Below, in pieces: positions 57,740-64,000 of a DNA stretch of 64,000 bases (position 1 is the stretch's first letter; each line of letters starts with the position of its first letter). Origin of the DNA: an uncultured Clostridia bacterium. GTDB taxonomy: Bacteria > Bacillota > Clostridia > Christensenellales > Borkfalkiaceae. The position numbers and the translations under genes were made by a program. The notes beneath the pieces were generated by a model. The model was not told the DNA's origin and made no database searches. It worked only from the letters and a program-made list of their open reading frames with translations. The stretch is from contig CALVMR010000029.1 in assembly GCA_944346885.1 (NCBI GenBank), positions 23,000 through 86,999 on the forward strand, read 5' to 3'.

Positions 57740-58663
57740 TCATTCTTTCAGCCCGCCCAACGTAAGCTGGCTGGTGATCACCTTTTGAAAGACCAAAAAC
57801 AGTACGCTGCTGGGGATCGCCACAACAACGAATCCCGCCAGCACGACGGGCATCGAAAACCCCATCGATCCGGCGTTGTTTTGAAAGGTAAACAGCCCGG
57901 AGGCAATGTTCGGCGTGCTCGGCAGCCAAATGTACGGCGTTTGATAATCGTTCCACGCCCCGATAAAACCGAGCACGAACAGCGCCGCAAAGGTGGGGAG
58001 CATCATCGGATACATGATGCGCCACATGATGGTAAAGTGCCCCGCGCCGTCGATCTGCGCCGCCTCCGCGTACGTCCACGGAATGCTTTTCCATGCGCCG
58101 TACAGCAAAAAGAAGTTGAAACCGAACGGCCCCGCGCTGACCAGCGCAAACGGAATAAAGTTGTTGTAAATACCGAACAGTTTGTAGATCTGCATCTGCG
58201 AAGGCATGGCGCCGACGATGGGGATCATCATCACGAACAGCCCGATGATGTAGATGGCGTTCCTGCCGCGGAAGCGGTAGCGCGAAACGGCGTAGGCGGT
58301 GAGCGAAGGCACGAACACGCCCATAAACGCCACGATGACCGAATAAAGCAGGCTGTACAGCAGCATTTCAAACATGTTGTACACGACGACGCCCTGCTGC
58401 CATACCGCGATCTTTACTTCCAGCTCTTCGAACACCGTTATGTAATTATCGAAGATCCACTCCTTGGGCAGCGCAAACATGTTCGTCAGGTAATCGTACC
58501 CGCCCTTAAAAGAGGAATAGATCATCCAGATGACGGGCAGGCACAGCGAAATGCACAGCGCCCACAGCAGCACGAGCGTGACGTACTTCATAACGCGGTC
58601 GGCCGCGCCCCTGCTCTTCAATTTTCTTCCCGCGCGGAGCGGTCTGCGCACAGCGGTCTTCAT
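57740..58663 (-). CDS. Carbohydrate ABC transporter permease, MalG type
   Basis: 307 residues, six transmembrane helices. The EAA loop that docks on the ATPase is EAAQIDGAGHFTIMWRIMYPMMLP (in pieces, about residues 205-228). C-terminus SQLTLGGLKE is typical of CUT1 inner-membrane subunits. ATG 58663 has GGAGG eight bases upstream, one base after the partner gene. It pairs with the MalF-type permease and the binding protein; no ATPase is encoded nearby. Confidence 0.94.
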   Translation of the reverse strand: MKTAVRRPLRAGRKLKSRGAADRVMKYVTLVLLWALCISLCLPVIWMIYSSFKGGYDYLTNMFALPKEWIFDNYITVFEELEVKIAVWQQGVVVYNMFEMLLYSLLYSVIVAFMGVFVPSLTAYAVSRYRFRGRNAIYIIGLFVMMIPIVGAMPSQMQIYKLFGIYNNFIPFALVSAGPFGFNFFLLYGAWKSIPWTYAEAAQIDGAGHFTIMWRIMYPMMLPTFAALFVLGFIGAWNDYQTPYIWLPSTPNIASGLFTFQNNAGSMGFSMPVVLAGFVVVAIPSSVLFLVFQKVITSQLTLGGLKE

Positions 58664-58664
58664 G

Positions 58665-59609
58665 CTATTTCTCCTCCGAGGGTCCGAACTTTTCAAACGC
58701 CCACTTGGTAAACAGCGTTAGCGGCGCGGAAACGACGGTCAGCACGATGCCCGCCGCGGCGGCTTTGGGGTAACCGATGACCGAGGTGCCCGGCCCCAGC
58801 ACCGCCCGCAAAAAGTAGTAACCCGTCGTCCAGCTCTGCGTGGGCGCATTATACTCGTAAAAGGTGAGCAAGGGGCCCGTAAACGAGAAGATCCCCGCCA
58901 CGCTCATGACGAAAAAGGTGGTGACCGTCGGAAAAATGAGCGGTACGATGATGCGCCAAAGCTCCTGCATGCTGTTCGCCCCGTCCAGCTGGGCGCTCTC
59001 CAACACCTCCGGCGCAATAGCGTTCATCGCGTTCGGATAGAGGATCAGGCTGGAAGAAAACCCCGTCCAAAGCGAATAGAAGATGACCGTCCAAATGATG
59101 AGATCGGGGTCGGAGAGCAGATACACCGGTTCGTGCCCCAACATCTCCAACAGCTGCGGCAGAGGGCCGCTGAGGATTTTGCTGAACACAAGCCCCATGA
59201 TCATGCCCGAAATGATGGAAGGGATCATCACAAAAAAGCGGATGGCTGCCGAGCCGCGCACTTTTTTGAACAGGTAGTACCCGAAAAACATGTTCAGCGG
59301 AAAACCGATCGCGTTCATGCACACGAACACGAGCACGGAGTTGAGGGTACTCACCGCCAGCGCGCCGCCCGCCTGCCCGAATTCGCGGAACACGGTCGCA
59401 AAATTTTCAAACCCGACAAAGGTCAGATCGAAATTGGCGTCGTACCGCTCGAAGGCGAGCAGGATGGAGTTGAAGTTCACCCCGACGTAAAAGATCAGAA
59501 AATGCAGCATCGGATAGGCGAGGATACAAAGAAGAAAGATCGTCTCCGCCCGTTTTTTGCGGTTGAGTTTTTTGGGCGTAGCGCCCGGCCCCGTACCTGT
59601 GTTCTTCAT
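58665..59609 (-). CDS. Carbohydrate ABC transporter permease, MalF/UgpA type
   Basis: 314 residues, six transmembrane helices after a basic N-terminus (KKLNRKKRAET). EAA loop EVLESAQLDGANSMQELWRIIVPLIFP (in pieces). Belongs with the MalG-type subunit to a CUT1 oligosaccharide importer. ATG 59609 has a GGGGGG site; 27 bases after the binding-protein gene. Confidence 0.94.
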   Translation of the reverse strand: MKNTGTGPGATPKKLNRKKRAETIFLLCILAYPMLHFLIFYVGVNFNSILLAFERYDANFDLTFVGFENFATVFREFGQAGGALAVSTLNSVLVFVCMNAIGFPLNMFFGYYLFKKVRGSAAIRFFVMIPSIISGMIMGLVFSKILSGPLPQLLEMLGHEPVYLLSDPDLIIWTVIFYSLWTGFSSSLILYPNAMNAIAPEVLESAQLDGANSMQELWRIIVPLIFPTVTTFFVMSVAGIFSFTGPLLTFYEYNAPTQSWTTGYYFLRAVLGPGTSVIGYPKAAAAGIVLTVVSAPLTLFTKWAFEKFGPSEEK

Positions 59610-59636
59610 TGTTTCCCCCCGCGCACAAACGCGATC

Positions 59637-61247
59637 TTATTCACCGTAATACTGATCGTAGAAAAGACCCCAGTTTTCCGCCATCTCGTCTTTGATGCTC
59701 TGCAAAAATTCCGCCGCGGTAGCCCCGCCGCCCAAAGACTCCATCATCGCCATGCAGGGGTTGCGCTGGTAGATGCCGTCCACAAGCCCGTCGTAATGGC
59801 GCACGCCGTCCACCATGTAGTTGAGCGGATTTTTATATTTGAGCAATTCGGGGCGGACGATCTGCACGTTCGGCTCCGCTTTGAGCTGCATCACGTTGCG
59901 CTGCAAGTTGGTCATGCCCGCGATCTGCTCGCCGGTGATCTCGTAATCGAAGGGGCGCACCGTACCCGTATAGGAAGTACAGATGCCCAGCGCTTCGTCG
60001 CTGCACGTATAGGCAAGAAATTCGAAGCAGCCCTGCCGCTTTTCCGCACTCGTCTGTTTTTTGACGAAAATGTTGCCGTTTTCGATGGAGGCGAGCACCG
60101 TGCCGTTCCCCTCCCCGTCCGTACCGTACGCGCCCTCCTGCGTGGGGACGGGCAGCATGCGGTAATCGTGTTTGCCGAATTCATAATTGGGGCGCCCTTC
60201 GGCGGCAACCGAATTAAAGGTGCCGCGCGCCTCGTTTTCCCACCACTCGCCGTCGATATGGAAGGCGCTCTTTTCATAGCCCGCCGCGCCGATGGAGCCC
60301 ATGATGTAATTGATCTGCGCGTCGGTATGCAGCACCGTGCCCTGTTCGGATTTTTTGGTGTGCGAGCCGTTCACAAAGTACTTTTCCAAAAATTCCAGCC
60401 CCTTTTGCAAGCCAGGCATATCGTACACTTTATTCCCCTCTTCGGGCGTGACCGACCACAGCACATCCCCGCTTCCGTCTTTATAATTGCCGTTGTAGGA
60501 ATAATACAGCTCATAATTGTCTACACCGTCATACTGGGCGTGCACCGCCTGCACGATCTGCGTGAGGTACGCCGAAGCGTTGCCCGACCAGTTGAATACG
60601 TCCAGCGTGCGGTCTCCCGAAATCATGAGGACCATTTGATCGAACTCTTCCATGGTGACAGGCAGCCCGTCGTCGTAAGTGCCCGGCTTCCCGTCCAGCC
60701 CCACCGTTTTGTTGCCGTTATCGTCATACAGGAACCAATCGTTGAGCTTGAACATCTCGTAGTCGTACACCATGCCGATCACGAGGTCGGTAAAAGGCAA
60801 GCAGTACGCCGTGCCGTTGTAGGTAAACGGGTCGAGGAATATCTCCGGATCGCTGATCTTTTCGCGCACCGTTTTGCCGCCCGCACCGTCCGGGCGCATT
60901 TTCAAAACGGGTTCAAGGCTTTCCAAATACCCGCCCGCGGCAAGATCGACGTACAAACTGTTTACGTTGAAAAAGATGTCGTTCGCCGCCACGCCGGACT
61001 TGATCGTAGAGCTGATGATCTCGTATTGGTCCTTGTTGGGGTCCTCTACCAGCACTTGGTACTTATCGCTCTTTGCGTTAAAGCGGCGCGCCGTCTCTTC
61101 CAGCCACTCCGTGCCCATACCGCCGTCAAACGTCGTCACATTGATCTGCGTTTTGCTCGCGTCGATCTGCTGCTCTACCCTGCCGCAGCCGACGAAAGGG
61201 ATCGCCAGCAAGGCGGCGCCGAGCAGCACGGCGACCAATTTTTTCAT
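59637..61247 (-). CDS. Extracellular solute-binding lipoprotein of sugar importer
   Basis: 536 residues, larger than MalE-type proteins, as is common for binding proteins of complex oligosaccharides. Lipobox IPFVGC (Cys about 21), INVTTFDGGMGTEWLEE start, then the two-lobe pattern with TYNGTAYCLPFTDLVIGMVYD (in pieces) and GNIFVKKQT. Anchored outside, delivering substrate to the two permeases downstream. ATG 61247 has GGAGG nine bases upstream. First gene of the glycan operon, divergent from its likely AraC regulator. Confidence 0.92.
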   Translation of the reverse strand: MKKLVAVLLGAALLAIPFVGCGRVEQQIDASKTQINVTTFDGGMGTEWLEETARRFNAKSDKYQVLVEDPNKDQYEIISSTIKSGVAANDIFFNVNSLYVDLAAGGYLESLEPVLKMRPDGAGGKTVREKISDPEIFLDPFTYNGTAYCLPFTDLVIGMVYDYEMFKLNDWFLYDDNGNKTVGLDGKPGTYDDGLPVTMEEFDQMVLMISGDRTLDVFNWSGNASAYLTQIVQAVHAQYDGVDNYELYYSYNGNYKDGSGDVLWSVTPEEGNKVYDMPGLQKGLEFLEKYFVNGSHTKKSEQGTVLHTDAQINYIMGSIGAAGYEKSAFHIDGEWWENEARGTFNSVAAEGRPNYEFGKHDYRMLPVPTQEGAYGTDGEGNGTVLASIENGNIFVKKQTSAEKRQGCFEFLAYTCSDEALGICTSYTGTVRPFDYEITGEQIAGMTNLQRNVMQLKAEPNVQIVRPELLKYKNPLNYMVDGVRHYDGLVDGIYQRNPCMAMMESLGGGATAAEFLQSIKDEMAENWGLFYDQYYGE

Positions 61248-61307
61248 GTTTTGTTTCCTCCCGCGTATTCTGTTGCGGAAACACATTCCGCATGTTTTCA
61301 CGTTTAC

Positions 61308-61336
61308 AGTATAGCACCGAAACAAAAGCGCGTCTG
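61308..61336 (-). promoter_or_regulatory. extended -10 promoter of the glycan-utilisation operon
   Basis: Leftward -10 TATACT (61308-61313) preceded by TGC; at 17 bases the -35 is CAGACG, a poor match, as expected for an activator-dependent promoter. Leader about 55 bases. Confidence 0.65.
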
Positions 61337-61341
61337 CCACC

Positions 61342-61394
61342 TTTGTCGCCAAAACATGGCGGTTTTTCGCCATAAACGGTTTTCGCTATTTACG
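61342..61394. promoter_or_regulatory. direct repeats, probable AraC operator
   Basis: Three related blocks: TTTGTCGCCAAAAC (61342), TTTTTCGCCATAAAC (61363) and TTTTCGCTATTTACG (61380), spaced 21 and 16 bases. AraC-type proteins bind such direct repeats. The third overlaps the -35 of the regulator gene. An ATGGCG/CGCCAT inverted repeat lies at 61356-61373. Confidence 0.6.
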
Positions 61395-61417
61395 AAAAAA
61401 ACAAAATAATTTATACT
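61389..61417 (+). promoter_or_regulatory. sigma-A promoter of AraC regulator (leaderless)
   Basis: -35 TTTACG (61389-61394), 17 bases, -10 TATACT (61412-61417). The start codon ATG at 61424 lies at the expected +1. Confidence 0.65.
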
Positions 61418-61423
61418 GAGACC

Positions 61424-62284
61424 ATGGTTTTATACGACTTTCGCAACGAGGAAAATTTATCGGATAACGTTGCGGAAATACATTTTCATAAAAATGCGTA
61501 CCCCGGCCTGCACGGGCACAATTACTGGGAGATCATCATTCTCATCGAGGGGGAGATCCACCACAGGATCAAGCAGCCGCAGCTGAATATCGACCACTCG
61601 TACGTCATGCAGCAGTACGATTACTGCATGCTGCCGCCGCGCTTCTTCCATCAGTTCCAAAACATTCCGGGAAAAACGTCGCAACACATCAACCTCTCCG
61701 CCAGTGCGGATTTTGCGGTGAGCGTATTTGACCTGTTCGGAAATTTTGCAAACGAACATTTTCCGCCCAACCGCTATTATTGCGGAAAATTGACAATCGA
61801 AAAGGCGAACTACTTTATTGAAAACGCCAACAAAATGCTCATCGCCAAAAAGGATAACATGGAGGAAAAAAAGATCCTGCCCAAGATCGCCTTTTTGGAA
61901 TTTATCAACATTTTGATCGGACGCGCGCTGCTCCCCTCGCCGCCGCCCATCTACCCCGAATGGTTCAGCACGCTTTTGGCAACGCTCAACCGCGTGGAAA
62001 ACATCAATTTGACCATTCCGCAGATCTGCAAATTGTGCGGCTACGGGCAACGGCAGCTGCTGCGCACCTTTAAGACCTATCTGGGCACCACCATCACGGG
62101 ATACATGACGGACGTAAAATTCAACTACTGCTGCTCGCTGCTCGCCAACACCAACTATACGATGGTCAATATCTGCGAGCGGCTGCAATATTCCTCCGTG
62201 AGCCACTTCAACAAGCTGTTCAAACAGCGCTTTAACATGACGCCCTCCGAATACCGCAAAAAATACAACGTACTGCACTCTTAG
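61424..62284 (+). CDS. AraC family transcriptional regulator
   Basis: 286 residues. N-terminal cupin ligand domain (HKNAYPGLHGHNYWEIIILIEGEIHHRI in pieces, with His residues of the barrel), then two HTH motifs in the last 100 residues: LTIPQICKLCGYGQRQLLRTFKTYLG and YTMVNICERLQYSSVSHFNKLFKQRFNMTPSEYRKKY (in pieces). Probably senses the imported sugar and activates the divergent ABC/DUF4838 operon. No ribosome site is visible before the ATG, and the -10 box ends six bases upstream, so the mRNA appears leaderless. The next in-frame ATG is far inside the cupin and unlikely. Confidence 0.9.
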   Translation: MVLYDFRNEENLSDNVAEIHFHKNAYPGLHGHNYWEIIILIEGEIHHRIKQPQLNIDHSYVMQQYDYCMLPPRFFHQFQNIPGKTSQHINLSASADFAVSVFDLFGNFANEHFPPNRYYCGKLTIEKANYFIENANKMLIAKKDNMEEKKILPKIAFLEFINILIGRALLPSPPPIYPEWFSTLLATLNRVENINLTIPQICKLCGYGQRQLLRTFKTYLGTTITGYMTDVKFNYCCSLLANTNYTMVNICERLQYSSVSHFNKLFKQRFNMTPSEYRKKYNVLHS

Positions 62285-62296
62285 CGCGCGCAAAAA

Positions 62297-62338
62297 GGCG
62301 CCGCACGGCTTGATGCCGTGCGGCGCCCTCTTTTTTTG
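62297..62338 (+). terminator. terminator after AraC gene
   Basis: GGCGCCGCACGGC/GCCGTGCGGCGCC stem, then CTCTTTTTTT. Confidence 0.88.
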
Positions 62339-62396
62339 CCGCGTTATCCTATTCGGCGCGGCGCCCTCTTTTTTTGCCGCGTTGCGCTATTCGGCG
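62321..62396. repeat. 38-bp tandem duplication spanning terminator tail and mazF 3' end
   Basis: Copies at 62321 and 62359 with three differences; each starts CGGCGCCCTCTTTTTTTGCC. The second contains the mazF stop and last codons, the first repeats that stop region. Confidence 0.88.
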
Positions 62397-62740
62397 CGGC
62401 GGCAGCCGAGCGAAATGAGCAGCGCGCCGTCTACTTTCCGCATCGTTTGATCGGGCAGCGCCCCGATGCGCTCTTTCAGCCGCCGTTTATCCAGCGTGCG
62501 GATCTGTTCGAGCAGCACCACCGAATCGCGCGCCAGCCCGTAACTGTTGCCCGCGATCTCGATGTGCGTAGGAAGGCGCGCCTTTGTAAGTTTGCTCGTT
62601 ACCGCCGCGGCGATCACCGTCGGGGAATACTTGTTCCCGATGTCGTTTTGCACCACGAGCACGGGGCGCACGCCGCCCTGCTCGCTGCCCACTACGGGGC
62701 TGAGATCCGCGTAGTACAGTTCGCCCCTCCTGATCTCCAT
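62387..62740 (-). CDS. MazF/PemK-type endoribonuclease toxin (NdoA-like)
   Basis: 117 residues, standard size. [30 protein letters not shown] start (in pieces), the catalytic Arg and Thr in GVRPVLV and AAAVTSK, and [29 protein letters not shown] (in pieces), all close to the Bacillus EndoA/NdoA branch that cuts mRNA at short motifs. The usual antitoxin (MazE/EndoAI, a ribbon-helix-helix protein) and alanine racemase gene upstream are absent; instead there is an RNA/small-ORF cassette and nnrD. ATG 62740 has an AGAGAAAG site. Confidence 0.92.
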   Translation of the reverse strand: MEIRRGELYYADLSPVVGSEQGGVRPVLVVQNDIGNKYSPTVIAAAVTSKLTKARLPTHIEIAGNSYGLARDSVVLLEQIRTLDKRRLKERIGALPDQTMRKVDGALLISLGCRRAE

Positions 62741-62917
62741 CTTTCTCTGCGACCTCGCTTTGCTTTTTCTTTCGGAAAGACCCCTCCCGTTCCAGTATAT
62801 GTAGCGGAGCCTTCCGCCCGTTCGCGCAAGGGGTTTTCCGCCCTACAGTATTGCCGCAAAAGCGCAAAAAAATACGCCGCTTTTCAGAGGCGCAAAAAGA
62901 AACTTCTGCATCATTCC

Positions 62918-62946
62918 TTGACAAACAGACGCAAATGCCGTATAAT
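62918..62946 (+). promoter_or_regulatory. perfect-consensus sigma-A promoter of small RNA
   Basis: TTGACA (62918-62923), 17 bases, TATAAT (62941-62946), an exact consensus on the plus strand, not followed by any protein frame. Confidence 0.88.
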
Positions 62947-62952
62947 GAAATC

Positions 62953-63038
62953 ACAACAAGGGCAAGACCTCTCGACGGTCAGCCTCTGTTCGGTAAAATA
63001 ACCGCCGTCAGCTGCCAACTACGGGCGGTTATTTTTTT
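62953..63038 (+). ncRNA. small RNA convergent with a 33-codon gene; possible type I antitoxin
   Basis: From the consensus promoter a transcript of about 86 bases would end at a strong terminator (AAAATAACCGCC with GGCGGTTATTTT, then seven T). It has an internal GACC/GGTC hairpin and no ORF with a ribosome site. Its 3' end is complementary to the 3' end of the minus-strand transcript carrying the small ORF at 63029-63130, the tail-to-tail layout known for TxpA/RatA-like type I systems. Base composition is clearly lower in GC than the flanks. Confidence 0.6.
62995..63038. terminator. shared bidirectional terminator of the convergent small transcripts
   Basis: 12-bp stem AAAATAACCGCC/GGCGGTTATTTT (62995-63006 with 63024-63035). 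T tract of seven on the plus side and four on the minus side. The stop codon of the small ORF is inside the stem. Confidence 0.85.
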
Positions 63039-63130
63039 ATGATTATGTAGATCTTATCCTTCGTCACTCTGAAAGAAGTGATGACGTCCTGTTCAAGCAA
63101 AGCGTTGAGCAAGCACAGAATCCCATCCAT
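63029..63130 (-). CDS. 33-residue small protein, candidate type I toxin
   Basis: ATG 63130 is preceded by AAGGAGGTGATTAT, a near-perfect Shine-Dalgarno. The peptide begins MDGILCLLNALLEQ (short hydrophobic helix) and ends FRVTKDKIYIIIKK (amphipathic, basic end); one Cys. A 5' hairpin GGGAAAA/TTTTCCC (63149-63174) sits just before the ribosome site and could hide it. Transcribed from a strong promoter at 63220-63248 and facing an antisense-like RNA. It is not one of the holin-like toxins I can name; toxicity is inference from architecture. Too short for usual gene callers. Confidence 0.6.
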   Translation of the reverse strand: MDGILCLLNALLEQDVITSFRVTKDKIYIIIKK

Positions 63131-63148
63131 ATAATCACCTCCTTCGGG

Positions 63149-63174
63149 AAAACGTACTCATCATTTTCCCCTCG
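63149..63174 (-). promoter_or_regulatory. leader hairpin before the small ORF
   Basis: GGGGAAAA and TTTTCCC around about ten bases, directly upstream of GAAGGAGGTGATTAT; typical of translational control in type I toxin mRNAs. Confidence 0.55.
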
Positions 63175-63219
63175 GGAGGCTAACCGCTCTGTAAGGAAAT
63201 ACCCCTGTTGCTTGCAATT

Positions 63220-63248
63220 ATTGTAAAGGATACGGTCATTTTTGTCAA
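63220..63248 (-). promoter_or_regulatory. sigma-A promoter of the small ORF
   Basis: Leftward -35 TTGACA (63243-63248), 17 bases, -10 TACAAT (63220-63225). Leader about 80 bases. Confidence 0.85.
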
Positions 63249-63250
63249 GC

Positions 63251-63287
63251 GAAACCCGCGCCCGCCGCAGACTGCGGCGGGCGCGGG
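63251..63287 (-). terminator. terminator after nnrD
   Basis: 15-bp GC stem (63255-63269 with 63273-63287) followed leftward by TTTCGCTT; abuts the promoter of the small ORF. Confidence 0.7.
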
Positions 63288-63323
63288 AGTTTCTCTCTTC
63301 TCTATAATTTATTTTCTGCCTGT

Positions 63324-64000
63324 TTATTTTTCCGCGATCCCGGCGATCGCGCGGGGGATCTGCGCGATGACGTCGCGCGCGCAGACGCTGTATTCGTTTC
63401 CGAGCGCCTCCGCCGCCAGCGCGCCCGCCCTGCCCAGAAGGTAGGACGCGCAGCACGCCGCCTCCGCCGCGGGGACTTTTCGCGCGGCGAGGGAGACGAG
63501 CAGCCCCGCGAGCACGTCGCCGCTGCCCCCTTTGGCGAGCGCGGGCGTGCCCGACGCGATATAGCGCACCCGCTCCCCATCCGCAAGCAGCGTCACGTTG
63601 TCCTTTAAAAGCACGCAGCAGCCGTATGCCGCCGCGAACGCCTGCGCGAGCGCCGCGCCCTCCGCGCGCACGCAGGCGACGCTCTCCCCGCACAGGCGCG
63701 CAAATTCGCCGGGGTGCGGCGTGAGGACGAGCGGGCAGGCGCGCGGCTTTTTCAGTACAGAAACGCCGTACGCGGCGAGCGCGTTGAGCGCGTCCGCGTC
63801 GAGAATGAGCGTACCCGCAAAATTCTCCAGAAGAAAGCGCACGACCGCGTGCAGCGGGCGGCTTTTGCCCGCGCCCATGCCGACGGCGATCGCGTCCGAA
63901 CGGGCGCACAGCGCGGCGAGAAATTTCTCGTCGCAGGCGAGCGGCCCGCCCTCCGTCGGCGCCGCGGTCAGGATCGTCTCGGGCAGTTTCCCGATGCAGT
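63324..64000 (-). CDS. nnrD: ADP/ATP-dependent NAD(P)H-hydrate dehydratase, 5' truncated by window edge
   Basis: The visible 225 codons are open to the window edge; the start lies outside. Ribokinase-like fold: AIAVGMGAGKSRPLHAVV, ILDADALNAL, VLTPHPGEFARLCG, CVLLKDNVTLLADGE and the ATP/Mg site AKGGSGDVLAGLL with the catalytic Asp. Repairs hydrated NADH and NADPH, often fused or linked to the epimerase NnrE and located near acpS, alr and mazEF in Firmicutes. Here mazF follows, with the small-RNA cassette between. It is not known whether an NnrE domain is fused at the missing N-terminus. Confidence 0.93.
   Translation of the reverse strand, partial: CIGKLPETILTAAPTEGGPLACDEKFLAALCARSDAIAVGMGAGKSRPLHAVVRFLLENFAGTLILDADALNALAAYGVSVLKKPRACPLVLTPHPGEFARLCGESVACVRAEGAALAQAFAAAYGCCVLLKDNVTLLADGERVRYIASGTPALAKGGSGDVLAGLLVSLAARKVPAAEAACCASYLLGRAGALAAEALGNEYSVCARDVIAQIPRAIAGIAEK

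Overview
The window looks like a chromosomal segment of a GC-rich, strictly anaerobic, spore-forming member of the Clostridia, probably an uncultured gut lineage. The evidence is sporulation genes (spoVAD, spoVAE), a class III ribonucleotide reductase, parts of an electron-bifurcating hydrogenase and of a sensory [FeFe] hydrogenase, rubredoxin, a CoA-disulfide reductase with rhodanese domain, minD/minE, Gram-positive promoters and Shine-Dalgarno sites, and Gram-positive sugar-utilisation loci. The taxonomic placement is inference; no rRNA or tRNA gene is visible.

Layout. 0-1.3 kb: end of a NADH-dependent hydrogenase operon (HndB-like, HATPase, NuoE-like). 1.5-3 kb: citrate synthase. 3-6.3 kb: a three-gene unit (HisC-like aminotransferase, degenerate dehydroquinate-synthase-fold protein, HAD phosphatase). 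6.5-12 kb: ABC exporter, CoA-disulfide reductase/rhodanese, a membrane-anchored surface protein. 12.2-13.7 kb: spoVAD-spoVAE. 13.8-16.9 kb: glutamate dehydrogenase, a charged hypothetical protein and a divergent WYL regulator. 17-21.1 kb: nucleotidyltransferase, a CofD/YvcK-HAD fusion and a processive-type GT2 glycosyltransferase. 21.1-21.7 kb: a gene-free region with tandem terminators and a possible structured RNA. 21.7-25.5 kb: sensory-hydrogenase operon (DRTGG, anti-sigma-like ATPase, HydS-like, DRTGG, PHP, YbaK). 25.5-29.4 kb: ArsP_2-like permease, MsmX-like sugar ABC ATPase with an unusual acidic tail, argF. 29.4-35.7 kb: DUF3737, rubredoxin, dut-nrdG-nrdD, minE-minD. 35.8-39.1 kb: prmA-rsmE-mtaB-HIT. 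39.2-45.5 kb: arabinose catabolism (araB, araD, small protein, araA) followed past a terminator by a GH36 alpha-galactosidase. 45.7-62.3 kb: a large glycan-utilisation locus (sugar ABC importer without ATPase, two DUF4838 proteins, two large surface/secreted proteins, GH2 beta-mannosidase) controlled by a divergent AraC regulator. 62.4-64 kb: mazF, a compact low-GC cassette resembling a type I toxin-antitoxin pair, and the start-truncated nnrD.

How it fits together. The ABC importer at 57.7-61.2 kb lacks an ATPase, and the MsmX-like ATPase at 26.6-28.2 kb is the obvious partner. The surface DUF4838 lipoprotein and large beta-sandwich proteins could bind or process a mannose-containing glycan outside, with the cytoplasmic DUF4838 paralogue and beta-mannosidase finishing it inside. 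Most transcription units have clear sigma-A promoters and GC-rich hairpin terminators.

Most notable: (i) the convergent promoter/small-ORF/antisense-RNA cassette at 62.9-63.25 kb; (ii) the CofD-HAD fusion plus nucleotidyltransferase, recalling the CofC/CofD logic of F420 synthesis; (iii) paired cytoplasmic and lipoprotein DUF4838 enzymes; (iv) short tandem duplications in many intergenic regions, several copying gene 3' ends with the stop codon; (v) an AraC gene that appears leaderless.
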